Part shown: piece after piece, positions 18,686 to 26,927 of the stretch | Layout of the letters: each line of letters begins with the position of its first letter | Position numbering within the stretch: the stretch's first letter is position 1 | From: Pseudomonas putida | Lineage (GTDB): Bacteria > Pseudomonadota > Gammaproteobacteria > Pseudomonadales > Pseudomonadaceae | NCBI RefSeq assembly: GCF_004357765.1 | Contig: NZ_SMTE01000012.1 | Coordinates: forward strand, 62,001-126,000 | Length of the DNA: 64,000 bases | Direction of reading: 5' to 3' | Notes under the pieces: generated by a model | The model's input: only the letters and a program-made list of their open reading frames with translations | Database searches by the model: none | What the model was told of the DNA's origin: nothing | Made by a program: the position numbers and the translations under genes

Positions 18686-19708
18686 ATGCTCGACTGCCCC
18701 CTGCCGCGCACCCTGCACTATGTCGACGACAGCCAGCCTGGCCTCAGCCGCAAGCGTTGGCGCGATCGCTTCATTTACCTGGACGCCGCCGGCGAGCGTG
18801 TCCGCGACCCGGAGACCCTGGCGCGCATCGCCGCGCTGGTGATCCCGCCGGCCTACACCGATGTGTGGATCTGCGCCGACCCGCAAGGCCACCTGCAAGC
18901 CACCGGCCGTGACGCCCGCGGGCGCAAGCAATACCGCTACCACACCGAATGGCGTGCCTTGCGCGACCAGCACAAGTACGGACGTATGCTGGCCTTCGCC
19001 CAGGCGTTGCCCAAGCTGCGCGCGCAACTGGACCTGCACCTGGCCCGGCCGGGGCTGGACCGGGAGAAGGTCATGGCACTGGTGGTGAGCCTGTTGGACA
19101 ACACCCTGATTCGTATCGGCAATACCCAGTATCTGCGCGATAACAAATCCTATGGCCTCACCACCCTGCGTACCCGCCACGTCAAGGTCCAGGGCAGCAC
19201 GGTGCGTTTCCAGTTTCGCGGCAAGCGAGGCGTCGAGCACGATGTCACCCTACGTGACCGGCGCCTGGCCAATCTGCTCAAGCGCTGCATGGAGCTGCCC
19301 GGGCAGGCATTGTTCCAATACCTGGACGAGGACGGCCAACGCCATAGTGTCGGCTCCAGCGATGTGAATCAGTTTCTCCAGCAACTGACAGGGTCAGACT
19401 TCACCGCCAAGGATTACCGCACCTGGGCCGGCAGCAGCCTGGCCCTGAGCCTGCTGCGACCGCTGGCCTGGGAGCCGGAGAGCGAAGCCAAGCGTCAGGT
19501 CACGGCCATCGTTCGCCAGGTTGCCCAGCGCCTGGGCAACACCCCAGCGGTGTGCCGGCGCTGCTACATCCACCCTGCGGTGATCGAGCACTACCATCTG
19601 GGCCGCCTGGAAGCACTGCCCAGGCACCGACGCCGCAAGGGCCTGCAAGCCGAGGAAGTGGCTTTGCTGCTGTTCTTGCAAGCGCAGGAGTCGCTCGCGT
19701 CCGATTGA
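18686..19708 (+). CDS. DNA topoisomerase IB (poxvirus-like)
   Basis: Protein of 340 aa. The N-terminal domain contains [16 protein letters not shown]. The catalytic domain shows the conserved segments [35 protein letters not shown] and a C-terminal [10 protein letters not shown] with the candidate nucleophile Tyr. Type IB enzymes relax supercoils by transient 3'-phosphotyrosine breaks. The start at 18686 gives the family N-terminus; the longer frame upstream overlaps modC and is not real coding. It lies 43 bases after modC but is unlikely to be functionally linked. Confidence 0.88.
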   Translation: MLDCPLPRTLHYVDDSQPGLSRKRWRDRFIYLDAAGERVRDPETLARIAALVIPPAYTDVWICADPQGHLQATGRDARGRKQYRYHTEWRALRDQHKYGRMLAFAQALPKLRAQLDLHLARPGLDREKVMALVVSLLDNTLIRIGNTQYLRDNKSYGLTTLRTRHVKVQGSTVRFQFRGKRGVEHDVTLRDRRLANLLKRCMELPGQALFQYLDEDGQRHSVGSSDVNQFLQQLTGSDFTAKDYRTWAGSSLALSLLRPLAWEPESEAKRQVTAIVRQVAQRLGNTPAVCRRCYIHPAVIEHYHLGRLEALPRHRRRKGLQAEEVALLLFLQAQESLASD

Positions 19709-19962
19709 GCCGGGCTATGCAGGCCATCACACAGAGAAATTTCCCATCCGACGCGAAGCCCCCTATTCTTGCCACCGAGCACCTTCGCCGACACTTGATC
19801 GAAGCTTTACGTCGGCGCCTGTACGTGAAGACCCTCAACAGATTTTGTGAGTTCGGGGAATTACTATCCGCCGAAAGCGTCTTTAATGAGAAGGAAGAGG
19901 GACAGGCTCCCACCGCCGCGGCATTTGGCCTGACGGACTTTTACACCACCAAGGAGAACTAC

Positions 19963-20163
19963 ATGCTGATACTCACCCGTAAGGTTGGCGAAAGCATCGT
20001 CATCAACGACGACATCAAAGTCACCATTCTGGGAGTGAAAGGGATGCAGGTGAGAATTGGCATCGATGCGCCGAAAGATGTCCAGGTTCACCGTGAGGAA
20101 ATCTTCAAACGCATCCAGGCCGGCAACCCTGCCCCGGAAAAGGGCAACGAAGAGCACCAGTGA
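19963..20163 (+). CDS. csrA: Carbon storage regulator CsrA/RsmA
   Basis: Protein of 66 aa with the complete CsrA fold: [20 protein letters not shown] at the start, then [26 protein letters not shown] and a short charged tail. The RNA-contacting residues Leu4, Arg6 and Arg44 are present. It binds GGA loops in mRNA leaders and is sequestered by small Rsm RNAs. AAGGAG lies 7 bases before the ATG. An open frame continues upstream in phase for 82 codons, reported as a separate observation. Confidence 0.97.
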   Translation: MLILTRKVGESIVINDDIKVTILGVKGMQVRIGIDAPKDVQVHREEIFKRIQAGNPAPEKGNEEHQ

Positions 20164-20210
20164 TGTTTGTCCTCAAGCCGCACGGATGCGCTTGACCGCC
20201 CCTACCCGCT

Positions 20211-20230
20211 CAGGCGCAGCCCTGCGCCTC
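20211..20230. terminator. Hairpin between csrA and the convergent REC gene
   Basis: AGGCGCAG and CTGCGCCT pair around CC. It overlaps the stop codon of the response regulator gene and lies 48 bases after csrA. It lacks a U tract, so its role as a terminator is uncertain. Confidence 0.4.
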
Positions 20231-20588
20231 AAGCGTCGAGCAACTCCCGCACCTTGGCGATCAACGCGTCGATGTCGAACGGTTTATCGAACACCGCCGC
20301 GAACCGTTGCGGGCAGACCAGGCCCTGATTGGCTTGGGCGCCGCTCATGAGGATCACCGGCAGATCGGTCAGCAGCAGGTCCTCACGAATCGCCCGCACC
20401 AGTTCCTCGCCATTGAGCACCGGCATCATGTAGTCGGTGATCACCAACTGCACCCGCTTGTCCTGCAGAGCGTCCAGGGCCTTGCGCCCATTGCTGGCTT
20501 TTTCCACGATGAACCCCGCATCCTCCAGGGCGAAGCCGAGGATGTCCACGATCAGGTATTCGTCATCGACGACCAGAATAGTGTTCAT
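20229..20588 (-). CDS. Single-domain response regulator (REC only)
   Basis: Protein of 119 aa consisting of one receiver domain. The acidic pocket is VVDDEY, the phosphoacceptor Asp lies in VITDYMMP near residue 52, the Ser switch lies in LMSGA and the Lys in FDKPFD. No output domain follows. It starts 10 bases after the KaiC-like gene and is the third gene of a kinase-ATPase-receiver operon, so it is probably phosphorylated by the kinase encoded two genes upstream and acts by protein contact. Confidence 0.88.
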   Translation of the reverse strand: MNTILVVDDEYLIVDILGFALEDAGFIVEKASNGRKALDALQDKRVQLVITDYMMPVLNGEELVRAIREDLLLTDLPVILMSGAQANQGLVCPQRFAAVFDKPFDIDALIAKVRELLDA

Positions 20589-20598
20589 GGATGAACCT

Positions 20599-22044
20599 TC
20601 AACCGCCGTCCTGCGGTACCGGGGTTCCTGAAAGCACGCCGCAGGCACCTTCGAATGCACGGCTCAGGGCGATACCGCCCGGGCCGATCTGCAGGTCGTG
20701 CAACGCCGGGTCGTGATTGCTGTCACGCACCTTGAGGATCGACAGCAAGCGCCGCAACTGCGAGTCCAGTTCGACGAAGCGCATCAGCATGAGGTTGTCG
20801 ACCAGACTGGAAAGGTCTGGCGCCGGCGCACTGATCTCAGAGCCGAACAGGTCACGCATTTCCCAGGTCAGCATCACACTGATATCGCGCGCGCGCAACT
20901 CGCCGGCCAACGCACGGAAAAAGCCATTGAGTCGCGCCGGCTCGACCGCCAGGCGGCTGAAGGCGCCAAGGCTGTCGATCAGCACACGCTTGCTGCCGTG
21001 CGCATCGACCTGCGCCAGCAGACGTGCGCCGACCTCATCCAGCAGGCCTTCGGTGGTGGGCTGCCAACACAGCGCCAACGCCCCCTGGCGTTCCAGTGCG
21101 GCAAAGTCCAGGCCTAGCGAAGCTGCCTTCATCCGCAGGCGTGCCGGGGTTTCGTGGAAGCCGAAATGCAGCCCTGGCGCACTGGGCGTGGAGGCACCGA
21201 GAAAGGCCAGGCCCAGGGAGGTCTTGCCAACGCCTGAAGGCCCCATCATCAAGCTGACCGAGCCACTGGCCAGGCCACCTTCGAGCATTGCATCGAGGGT
21301 CGGCACGCCGCTGCTGACCCGTCCCAGATTGTCGCTGCCATATTGGCTGGGATGGCTGTACAGGGCCTCCAGGCGCGGGTAGACATGCAAGCCGTGATCA
21401 TCGATCAGGCACTCATGACGACCCGACAATGCCGCACTGCCGCGCGTCTTGCGCAACTGGATGTGGCGCACCGCACGGCTGCCGACCAGTTGCTCGCCGA
21501 GCTCGATCACGCCGTCGACCATCGTGTGCTCAGGGCTGCCCTCCTCCAGGCGCGCGCTGGTCAACAGCAGCACGGTACAACCGGCGAAGGCGGCGTGACC
21601 CTGCAATTCGGATACGAACTTCTTGGTGTCGAGGGTGGTTTCGGCACGCACCCGAGCGTTGAGCACCCCATCGACGATCAACAGGCTGGCCTGCTGCCGG
21701 GCGATTTCCTGTCGCAGCAGCTTGACCACGGCATCCAGGCCCTCCTGTTCGAGGGTGTCGAAGGCACTGACGAACTGGATGGGGTCACCCACCAGGGCAG
21801 GGTCGAAGAATTCCAGCGTGCCCAGGTACTGAAACAGTCGCTCATGGGATTCGCTGAGCAAGGTCGCCACCAGCACCCGACCGCCTTGGCGCACGTGGTT
21901 GCACGCCAGTTGGTTGGCGAGAATGGTCTTGCCCGCGCCGGGCGGGCCCTGAACGATATAGGAGGCGCCCGCGACCAGGCCTCCCCTGAGCAGGGCATCG
22001 AGCCCGTCTATGCCCGTGGTCAACCGCTGCAGTGCCTGAACCAT
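20599..22044 (-). CDS. KaiC-like tandem RecA-fold ATPase
   Basis: Protein of 481 aa with two KaiC/RadA-type domains. Walker A motifs are GPPGAGKT at 33-40 and GPSGVGKT at 268-275; a Walker B-like strand LLIVDG lies near 121. The start at 22044 was chosen because the domain begins at once (TGIDGLDALLRGGL). In cyanobacteria KaiC is the clock ATPase, but in pseudomonads KaiC-like proteins occur with histidine kinases and REC proteins in signalling operons; no kaiA or kaiB is present here. It lies 11 bases after the kinase gene. Confidence 0.85.
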   Translation of the reverse strand: MVQALQRLTTGIDGLDALLRGGLVAGASYIVQGPPGAGKTILANQLACNHVRQGGRVLVATLLSESHERLFQYLGTLEFFDPALVGDPIQFVSAFDTLEQEGLDAVVKLLRQEIARQQASLLIVDGVLNARVRAETTLDTKKFVSELQGHAAFAGCTVLLLTSARLEEGSPEHTMVDGVIELGEQLVGSRAVRHIQLRKTRGSAALSGRHECLIDDHGLHVYPRLEALYSHPSQYGSDNLGRVSSGVPTLDAMLEGGLASGSVSLMMGPSGVGKTSLGLAFLGASTPSAPGLHFGFHETPARLRMKAASLGLDFAALERQGALALCWQPTTEGLLDEVGARLLAQVDAHGSKRVLIDSLGAFSRLAVEPARLNGFFRALAGELRARDISVMLTWEMRDLFGSEISAPAPDLSSLVDNLMLMRFVELDSQLRRLLSILKVRDSNHDPALHDLQIGPGGIALSRAFEGACGVLSGTPVPQDGG

Positions 22045-22055
22045 GATGCCTTCCT

Positions 22056-23201
22056 TTACCGGGATTCGCCTGGATATGCCGGCAGGTAGAGGCTCATGCA
22101 AGTGCCTTCGCCCACGCTGCTGGTCACGCTGATTGCGCCATTGCTCTGCTTGGCAAAGCCATATACCTGGCTGAGTCCAAGGCCCGTACCCTTGCCGAAG
22201 GGCTTGGTGGTGAAGAACGGCTCGAAGATCCGCGGCAGCACCTCGGGGTCGATTCCCGATCCCGTGTCGCGAACATCGAAACGTACGAACGGACCACACA
22301 AGCCATCGACCTCCCCGGCCAAGATCACAGTGCTGACCGACAAGTCGATGCACCCTTCGCCTTCGACGGCATCGCGGGCATTGAACAGCAGGTTGAGCAG
22401 GACCATCTGCAACTGCCCGGCATCCACGTCGATCAATGGCAAATCGCTGGGTACGTGCTGGTGCATTTCGATGGTGCTGGGCAGTGCATGTTCGATCAGA
22501 CCGCGGGTGGAGGTGATCAGTTCGGCGGGGGCTATACGTGTCACGTTCAGTTGCCGGTGGCGAGCGAAACTGAGCAGTTGCTGGGTCAGCTGGGTACCGC
22601 GCTGCCCGGCATCGACGATGTGCTCGAGCATGCGCTGAGCGCGTGCCGGATCCCGCGTGGTCAGGGCCAGGCGCGCAGAACTGAGGATGATCGTGAGCAG
22701 GTTGTTGAAATCATGGGCCAAGCCCCCCGTCAGTTGACCCAGGGCTTCGAGTTTCTGTGCCTGGAACAGCTGAGCACGCACTGCATCCAGTTGTTGGGCA
22801 GCCTCGCGGCGGTCGGTGATGTCCCGGGTGACTTTGGCCAGACCGACGATCTGGCCCTGCGCGTCGCGTATGACGTCGAGCGCGGCCAAAGCCCAGAACT
22901 GCGTACCGTCTTTGCGCACGCGCCAGCCTTCGTCCTGCGCCACGCCCTTTTCCAGCGCCTGGCGCAACAGCCTTTCGGGACGTCCGTCGTTGATATCCTG
23001 AGGGGTGAAGAACAATGAGAAATGTTTGCCGATCACCTCGTCGGCACGATAGCCCTTGATCCGCTCGGCGCCTGCATTCCAGGAGACCACGCGGCCGAGG
23101 GGGTCGAGCATGTAGATGGCGTAGTCGACCACTGACTGCACCAATTGCTCGTAGCGCTCGGCCGGCATCACCGCCTGGTCGAGACTTTCAGCTGAAACCA
23201 T
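22056..23201 (-). CDS. PAS-domain hybrid-less sensor histidine kinase
   Basis: Protein of 381 aa and apparently soluble: no membrane helix. A PAS domain spans about residues 16-130 (MLDPLGRVVSWNAGAERIKGY). The HisKA phosphoacceptor is His163 in GLAHDFNN. The ATPase domain has NLLFNARDAV (N box), DTGSGI (G1) and GKGTGLGL (G2). The start at 23201 was chosen over the upstream ATG at 23234. It heads the operon with the KaiC-like ATPase and the REC protein. Which ligand or redox cue the PAS domain reads is not visible. Confidence 0.88.
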   Translation of the reverse strand: MVSAESLDQAVMPAERYEQLVQSVVDYAIYMLDPLGRVVSWNAGAERIKGYRADEVIGKHFSLFFTPQDINDGRPERLLRQALEKGVAQDEGWRVRKDGTQFWALAALDVIRDAQGQIVGLAKVTRDITDRREAAQQLDAVRAQLFQAQKLEALGQLTGGLAHDFNNLLTIILSSARLALTTRDPARAQRMLEHIVDAGQRGTQLTQQLLSFARHRQLNVTRIAPAELITSTRGLIEHALPSTIEMHQHVPSDLPLIDVDAGQLQMVLLNLLFNARDAVEGEGCIDLSVSTVILAGEVDGLCGPFVRFDVRDTGSGIDPEVLPRIFEPFFTTKPFGKGTGLGLSQVYGFAKQSNGAISVTSSVGEGTCMSLYLPAYPGESR

Positions 23202-23278
23202 ACACACTCCACTGGCACGGCGGGAGGGAGACAACGGGTTTGGCGGGACAGCTCAACCGTGACGCCTGCATGGGCCGT

Positions 23279-23563
23279 TCACGCGTCGTCTTCGATCAGC
23301 GACGGACTGATCCGGCGCGGCATGCCCACCTTCAGCAGCCACGCCCCGACCAAGCCGATCGAGCCACCGCCGAGCAAGGCGTGCAGCCGTTGGGTCTCAG
23401 GGTACTCGACATCGAATGCGAGCATCAGCAGGTAGCCCCCGAGGCAGATCAGGCACAAGTAGAGAAAGGCCGCCAGCAGCACCACCTGAGCGAACAGCAG
23501 GCGCCAAAACAGCCGCGGACGAACGATACGTCCTGGTTGGACGGGAGGCGTGGCCAGGGTCAT
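23279..23563 (-). CDS. Small two-helix membrane protein, unknown function
   Basis: Protein of 94 aa from the ATG at 23563. Two hydrophobic segments are clear: about residues 19-45 (WRLLFAQVVLLAAFLYLCLI...) and 63-78 (LGGGSIGLVGAWLLKVG). It ends in a charged tail. It lies 77 bases upstream of the kinase gene on the same strand and might belong to the same transcript. No family recognised. Confidence 0.55.
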   Translation of the reverse strand: MTLATPPVQPGRIVRPRLFWRLLFAQVVLLAAFLYLCLICLGGYLLMLAFDVEYPETQRLHALLGGGSIGLVGAWLLKVGMPRRISPSLIEDDA

Positions 23564-23871
23564 GGCTTCACACTCTTGGATCCAATACAAGCCGTAACAG
23601 TGGCTTATTGACATTGCCCTGTCAATTCACCAGCGAGACGGCCTCCACCCTTGATCATAGGCGTTGTGCACGAAAAATATATAACATTGGTGCATATCAG
23701 CGGGTCGCGAAGCGGCGCAGATCGACTCACTTCATTCGCTCAACCAAGATGATCCGGCTCGCCGGGAGCAGCCCAGAGGCATGGCTGCAAGCCTTGTAGG
23801 CAACGCCTTGCCAACGCCTAATACGTTGATTTCCGCCGCCTTTTCGTGTCTAATCGCCAGCTTGCCGTCGT

Positions 23872-23956
23872 GCCCTGATGGTGAAATTGGTAGACACATC
23901 GCACTTAAAATGCGCCGTCGCGAGACGTGCCGGTTCGAGTCCGGCTCGGGGCACCA
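23872..23956 (+). tRNA. tRNA-Leu (anticodon TAA)
   Basis: An 85-base class II tRNA. The acceptor GCCCTGA pairs with TCGGGGC, the anticodon loop CTTAAAA carries TAA, the variable arm CGTCGCGAGACG forms a stem, the T loop is GTTCGAGTCC, and CCA is encoded. A terminator follows 10 bases later. Confidence 0.95.
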
Positions 23957-23965
23957 AATCTACGC

Positions 23966-23994
23966 AGAAAGCCCAGCAAACGCTGGGCTTTCTT
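23966..23994 (+). terminator. Rho-independent terminator of tRNA-Leu
   Basis: AGAAAGCCCAGC and GCTGGGCTTTCT form a stem around AAAC with a U-rich end, immediately after the tRNA. Confidence 0.85.
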
Positions 23995-24157
23995 GTATCT
24001 GACGCTAGCTGATTCTGGCCGCTCTACTGCTTCTCCCGCGCTGGGCGGATTGATGGAGCGCGCCGGCAGTTCGTTTCGCGGGTCCCGCCGATAAACAACG
24101 AAATCCATGGGGGTAAGCTAAAGTTTCGGTGAGGGCATGAACCGTGAGGTAGCGATC

Positions 24158-24478
24158 ATGATAAAACAAGAAGCCAATGAGGTGATTGAACGGATTCGGA
24201 ACGATCTCGAGCGACATGGGGTGCTGATTGGCTACGACCCCGACTTTACGACTCCTGAATTCGGCTGCGACCTCGATTATCAGGTGGCTCAGGTCCGAGA
24301 GGATCCACAGACCCGAGTCGTGGGCATCGTGATACATGACGAAGGCTTGTGGGCTCAGCTCAGGCAAGGAGCCGTTTACCGGTGCATCATCAGCGAATGT
24401 GGCGGCAAGCTGTTCGGGCTACCGATCACCATAGAGCCTAGAGATGATGAGTCCTACACCATCCAGTACAAACTCTAG
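24158..24478 (+). CDS. Hypothetical protein, accessory-type
   Basis: Protein of 106 aa if started at 24158, which has GAGGT 7 bases upstream; an in-frame ATG at 24137 would add 7 residues. It is acidic, with a short helix (EANEVIERIRNDLERHG) and then beta-rich sequence, and no signal or membrane segment. Its base composition is lower in GC than its neighbours and it sits just after a tRNA gene, which suggests acquisition by transfer. No domain recognised. Confidence 0.6.
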   Translation: MIKQEANEVIERIRNDLERHGVLIGYDPDFTTPEFGCDLDYQVAQVREDPQTRVVGIVIHDEGLWAQLRQGAVYRCIISECGGKLFGLPITIEPRDDESYTIQYKL

Positions 24479-24483
24479 GCATC

Positions 24484-24517
24484 AACACGGCAGCCCGAAT
24501 ACCGGGCTGCCGTGTTG
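24484..24517. terminator. Hairpin after the hypothetical gene
   Basis: AACACGGCAGCCCG and CGGGCTGCCGTGTT form a perfect long stem around a short loop, directly after the 24158-24478 gene. There is no clear U tract. Confidence 0.6.
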
Positions 24518-24584
24518 AGCGTTGCCGTGGAGCGGCCATACAGCTGCTACAGTGGAGCTTGTCCCCCTTCACTGGAACACCGCC

Positions 24585-24998
24585 ATGCGCTATTCCCTGT
24601 TCGACGGTCAACGTGACCTGATCATCCTGGTTGCACGCGTCCTGCTGATGATCCTGTTCGTGCTTTCCGGGTGGGCCAAGCTCACTGGGTTCGAAGGTAC
24701 GGTGGGCTACATGAGCTCACTCGGAGCGCCTGCTCCGACCTTGGCAGCGGCGGTGGCCGTGATCATGGAATTCTTCGTCGCCATCGTTCTCATTCTGGGC
24801 TTCTATACCCGGCCCTTGGCGTTCCTGTTCGCCTTGTTCGTGCTAGGCACCGCGCTGATCGGCCACCCGTTCTGGAACATGGTCGACCCTGAGCGCAGCG
24901 CCAACATGACTCAGTTCCTCAAAAACCTGAGCATCATGGGCGGCCTGTTGTTGCTGGCAGTGAGTGGACCAGGCCGGTTCTCCCTCGACGGGCGCTGA
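24585..24998 (+). CDS. DoxX family membrane protein
   Basis: Protein of 137 aa with four hydrophobic helices. The DoxX signature is present: RVLLMILFVLSGWAKLTGFEGT at the start, GAPAPTLAAAVAVIMEFFVAIVLILGFYTRPLA in the middle, and GHPFW later. DoxX-type proteins are small inner-membrane proteins associated with redox partners; a specific role is not known here. The start at 24585 matches the family N-terminus. Confidence 0.88.
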   Translation: MRYSLFDGQRDLIILVARVLLMILFVLSGWAKLTGFEGTVGYMSSLGAPAPTLAAAVAVIMEFFVAIVLILGFYTRPLAFLFALFVLGTALIGHPFWNMVDPERSANMTQFLKNLSIMGGLLLLAVSGPGRFSLDGR

Positions 24999-24999
24999 C

Positions 25000-25188
25000 T
25001 CAATCGTCGTCAAGCCAGGCTGGATGGTCTTCGTCCTCATCGATGAAATCATCCAGCGTTTGCTCATCCTCCTCGACCTCATCTTCGGCGCCCTGGGCAT
25101 CGGCCTCGGGGTCGAAATCGTCGTAGAGAAATTCCTGGTCCAGCAGGTGGTCGTGCTCAGGTTCGTGCAGGTCGTCTTCGTCGTGCAT
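25000..25188 (-). CDS. Small, extremely acidic protein
   Basis: A 62-aa protein in which more than a third of residues are Asp or Glu, with almost no basic residues. It ends HPAWLDDD. A good ribosome site (GGGAG, 7 bases before ATG at 25188) supports translation. No domain is visible; very acidic small proteins can be disordered, chaperone-like or DNA mimics, but nothing here decides. It converges on the DoxX gene with one base between them. Confidence 0.55.
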   Translation of the reverse strand: MHDEDDLHEPEHDHLLDQEFLYDDFDPEADAQGAEDEVEEDEQTLDDFIDEDEDHPAWLDDD

Positions 25189-25311
25189 GTTGGCTCCCGG
25201 AAATTGGCTCCGCCTGTATAGGCACAGGAACGCCTGCGGTCAATGACTTTGGGTTAATGCTCGCTTAACCCTGCCCCGGGTAATCTGCAAGCTCTCCCTT
25301 CAAACGTCATT

Positions 25312-25338
25312 GCCCACCTCATTGGTGGGCTTTTTTTT
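25312..25338 (+). terminator. Strong terminator with no obvious upstream gene
   Basis: GCCCACC-TCATT-GGTGGGC is followed by eight U residues. It lies in the 407-base gap 25189-25595, and no plus-strand gene ends just before it, so it may mark the 3' end of a small RNA. Confidence 0.75.
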
Positions 25339-25372
25339 GAGAGCAGCCTTAAGTAGCTCCGAACGTTCTTTG

Positions 25373-25403
25373 AACCCGCCCTCATTGGCGGGTTTTTCTT
25401 TTT
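25373..25403 (+). terminator. Second strong terminator in the same gap
   Basis: CCCGCC-CTCATT-GGCGGG followed by TTTTTCTTTTT. The loop CTCATT matches that of the hairpin 60 bases upstream, so the two are probably related. The rest of the gap (25189-25311 and 25404-25595) shows no gene. Confidence 0.75.
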
Positions 25404-25595
25404 CTGCGGCAGCTTGCGGGCAACGTACTGATCTGGCGCAACGCTTTTTCGGCATTGGTTGCCGCACAATGGCCACCTTCACACGACATCTTGACCTTGT
25501 TACCATACGAAACATAGCACTTTGGCAGCATTGAACACCGCTCACAGGCGAGTATCCTGCCTTACTTTGGTCCAATTTCCCCAAGGACGGACGCC

Positions 25596-26198
25596 ATGAA
25601 GCCCCTTTCTCTCTTCGTCATTTCTGCGCAATTACTCGTTGCTGGCGCGGCCTGGGCCGATGAGAACCGCGGTACCTGGTCACAGGAGCCGACCACTTTT
25701 CTGGGTGTAGATCTGCAGGGCGACTTCGTCCAGCAGGTCGCCGAATGCCCAACCGACGGCAGCAAGCCAGAAGGTCTATGCCGGGTCGCCACTGCCAACC
25801 CAGACAGCTACGAGGTCCGCGGCCTGCCCTACCTGCCGATTTCCCCCGGCTACAAGCTGGTCGCCAATCTCAAGGATGGCCAGGTCAACGAACTGGTATT
25901 CAGCGGTAACGCCAACAGCCTGTACCTGGTGACGGATATGCTGACCCAACGCTTCGGCGAGCCGAGCGATCAGCATATGCAGTGGATCAAGATGAAGTCA
26001 GGTGCGTCCTACCAGACCGAAGTGATGAGCTGGCAAGGTGAGAACGTGGCGGTGAACTTCCAGCGCATGGAAAGCGACCTGGGCAAGTACGCCGTTACCC
26101 TGACGAATGTGATGCCGGTTGGCACTACCCCGGCGGTAGACGCGATCTCCAGCGCCGAGGCGTCCGACGTGATCGAAGCGCCGTCTTCCAAGCTCTGA
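25596..26198 (+). CDS. Exported protein, unknown function
   Basis: Protein of 200 aa with a signal peptide (cleavage after WA near residue 21), so predicted periplasmic. The mature protein has two Cys (AECPTDGS and GLCRVAT) likely to pair, then a beta-rich region (YKLVANLKDGQVNELVFSGN) and an aromatic segment (HMQWIKMKSG). The C-terminus is disordered. A GAC-GG site precedes the ATG. No family name recognised. A strong terminator follows. Confidence 0.7.
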   Translation: MKPLSLFVISAQLLVAGAAWADENRGTWSQEPTTFLGVDLQGDFVQQVAECPTDGSKPEGLCRVATANPDSYEVRGLPYLPISPGYKLVANLKDGQVNELVFSGNANSLYLVTDMLTQRFGEPSDQHMQWIKMKSGASYQTEVMSWQGENVAVNFQRMESDLGKYAVTLTNVMPVGTTPAVDAISSAEASDVIEAPSSKL

Positions 26199-26210
26199 GA
26201 CTCGCTGAAC

Positions 26211-26250
26211 AACGCGCCATCGGCAGGCTCTGCCGCTGGCGCGTTTTTTT
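26211..26250. terminator. Terminator between convergent genes
   Basis: AACGCGCCA and TGGCGCGTT form the outer stem, with an inner GGCAG/CTGCC stem, followed by seven U on the plus strand. It lies just after the exported-protein gene. Confidence 0.8.
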
Positions 26251-26255
26251 GTGCT

Positions 26256-26687
26256 TCAATCCAGCGCGCCGTTGAGCACCTCGTAGATAATCCCCGTCGC
26301 CACCGCCACGAGTATCAGATCCACGCCCGCCTGCCGCCATTCGTAGCCATCGTAGTGCGGCAACTGACCGAGTAGACGACCATCGAGCTTCTTGGCGATT
26401 CCCGGCGGAAGCGGCTTGCCGCGAGCCAGGTTCTTCTGGATACCCGGCGGCAACGCCGGCCCAGGACTCCAGTAGTCGCGGTGACCGTTCAAGATACCCA
26501 GTACATCGCCATGGTTGATCGCAGGGCCGCCATAGTGTCCGCCTTTGTCCTGGCGGCCCTCTGCATGCCCCTGGCCTTTGCCATGCCCCTGTCCCTTCCC
26601 GTTGCCCGGATCGGCCAGTACCAGCGCGGGCCCAGCCAATAACGAAAGGGAAGTGATTGCCGCGATGACGACCCGACGACTGCCCAT
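26256..26687 (-). CDS. CigR-like exported protein
   Basis: Protein of 143 aa: signal peptide (1-25), then a Gly/His/Lys-rich low-complexity stretch (GNGKGQGHGKGQGH), then the conserved block LPPGIQKNLARGKPLPPGIAKK, then a short strand and a C-terminal hydrophobic helix (LILVAVATGIIYEVL). The LPPGI...PLPPGI block is the signature of the CigR/RcnB-related family of small envelope proteins. In Salmonella CigR is linked to virulence control; in a soil pseudomonad only envelope location can be inferred. Confidence 0.75.
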   Translation of the reverse strand: MGSRRVVIAAITSLSLLAGPALVLADPGNGKGQGHGKGQGHAEGRQDKGGHYGGPAINHGDVLGILNGHRDYWSPGPALPPGIQKNLARGKPLPPGIAKKLDGRLLGQLPHYDGYEWRQAGVDLILVAVATGIIYEVLNGALD

Positions 26688-26927
26688 GCCTGATTCCTTT
26701 TAACGTTGGACCCTATGCAATCTAGACGATGCTGGAAGGATAAGTTCCGCTGACTGCGAAGATAAGCGGTCCGATCAACGAACGCTTCGCTCCCGCTCGG
26801 TTGCCAGTGCGACCTGATCCTGGTCGTGGAACGCCCCCACCACGCCGATGTCTAGTACTGGCGAAGTGACATTCCACCCTGTCATGATTCTTATTACACC
26901 ATGCTGTGCACCCCACCGAGGTTACCC

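Noticed and set aside
20599-22044. Circadian clock system
   Set aside because: KaiC-like protein alone with no kaiA or kaiB; the kinase-REC context points to signalling, not to a clock.
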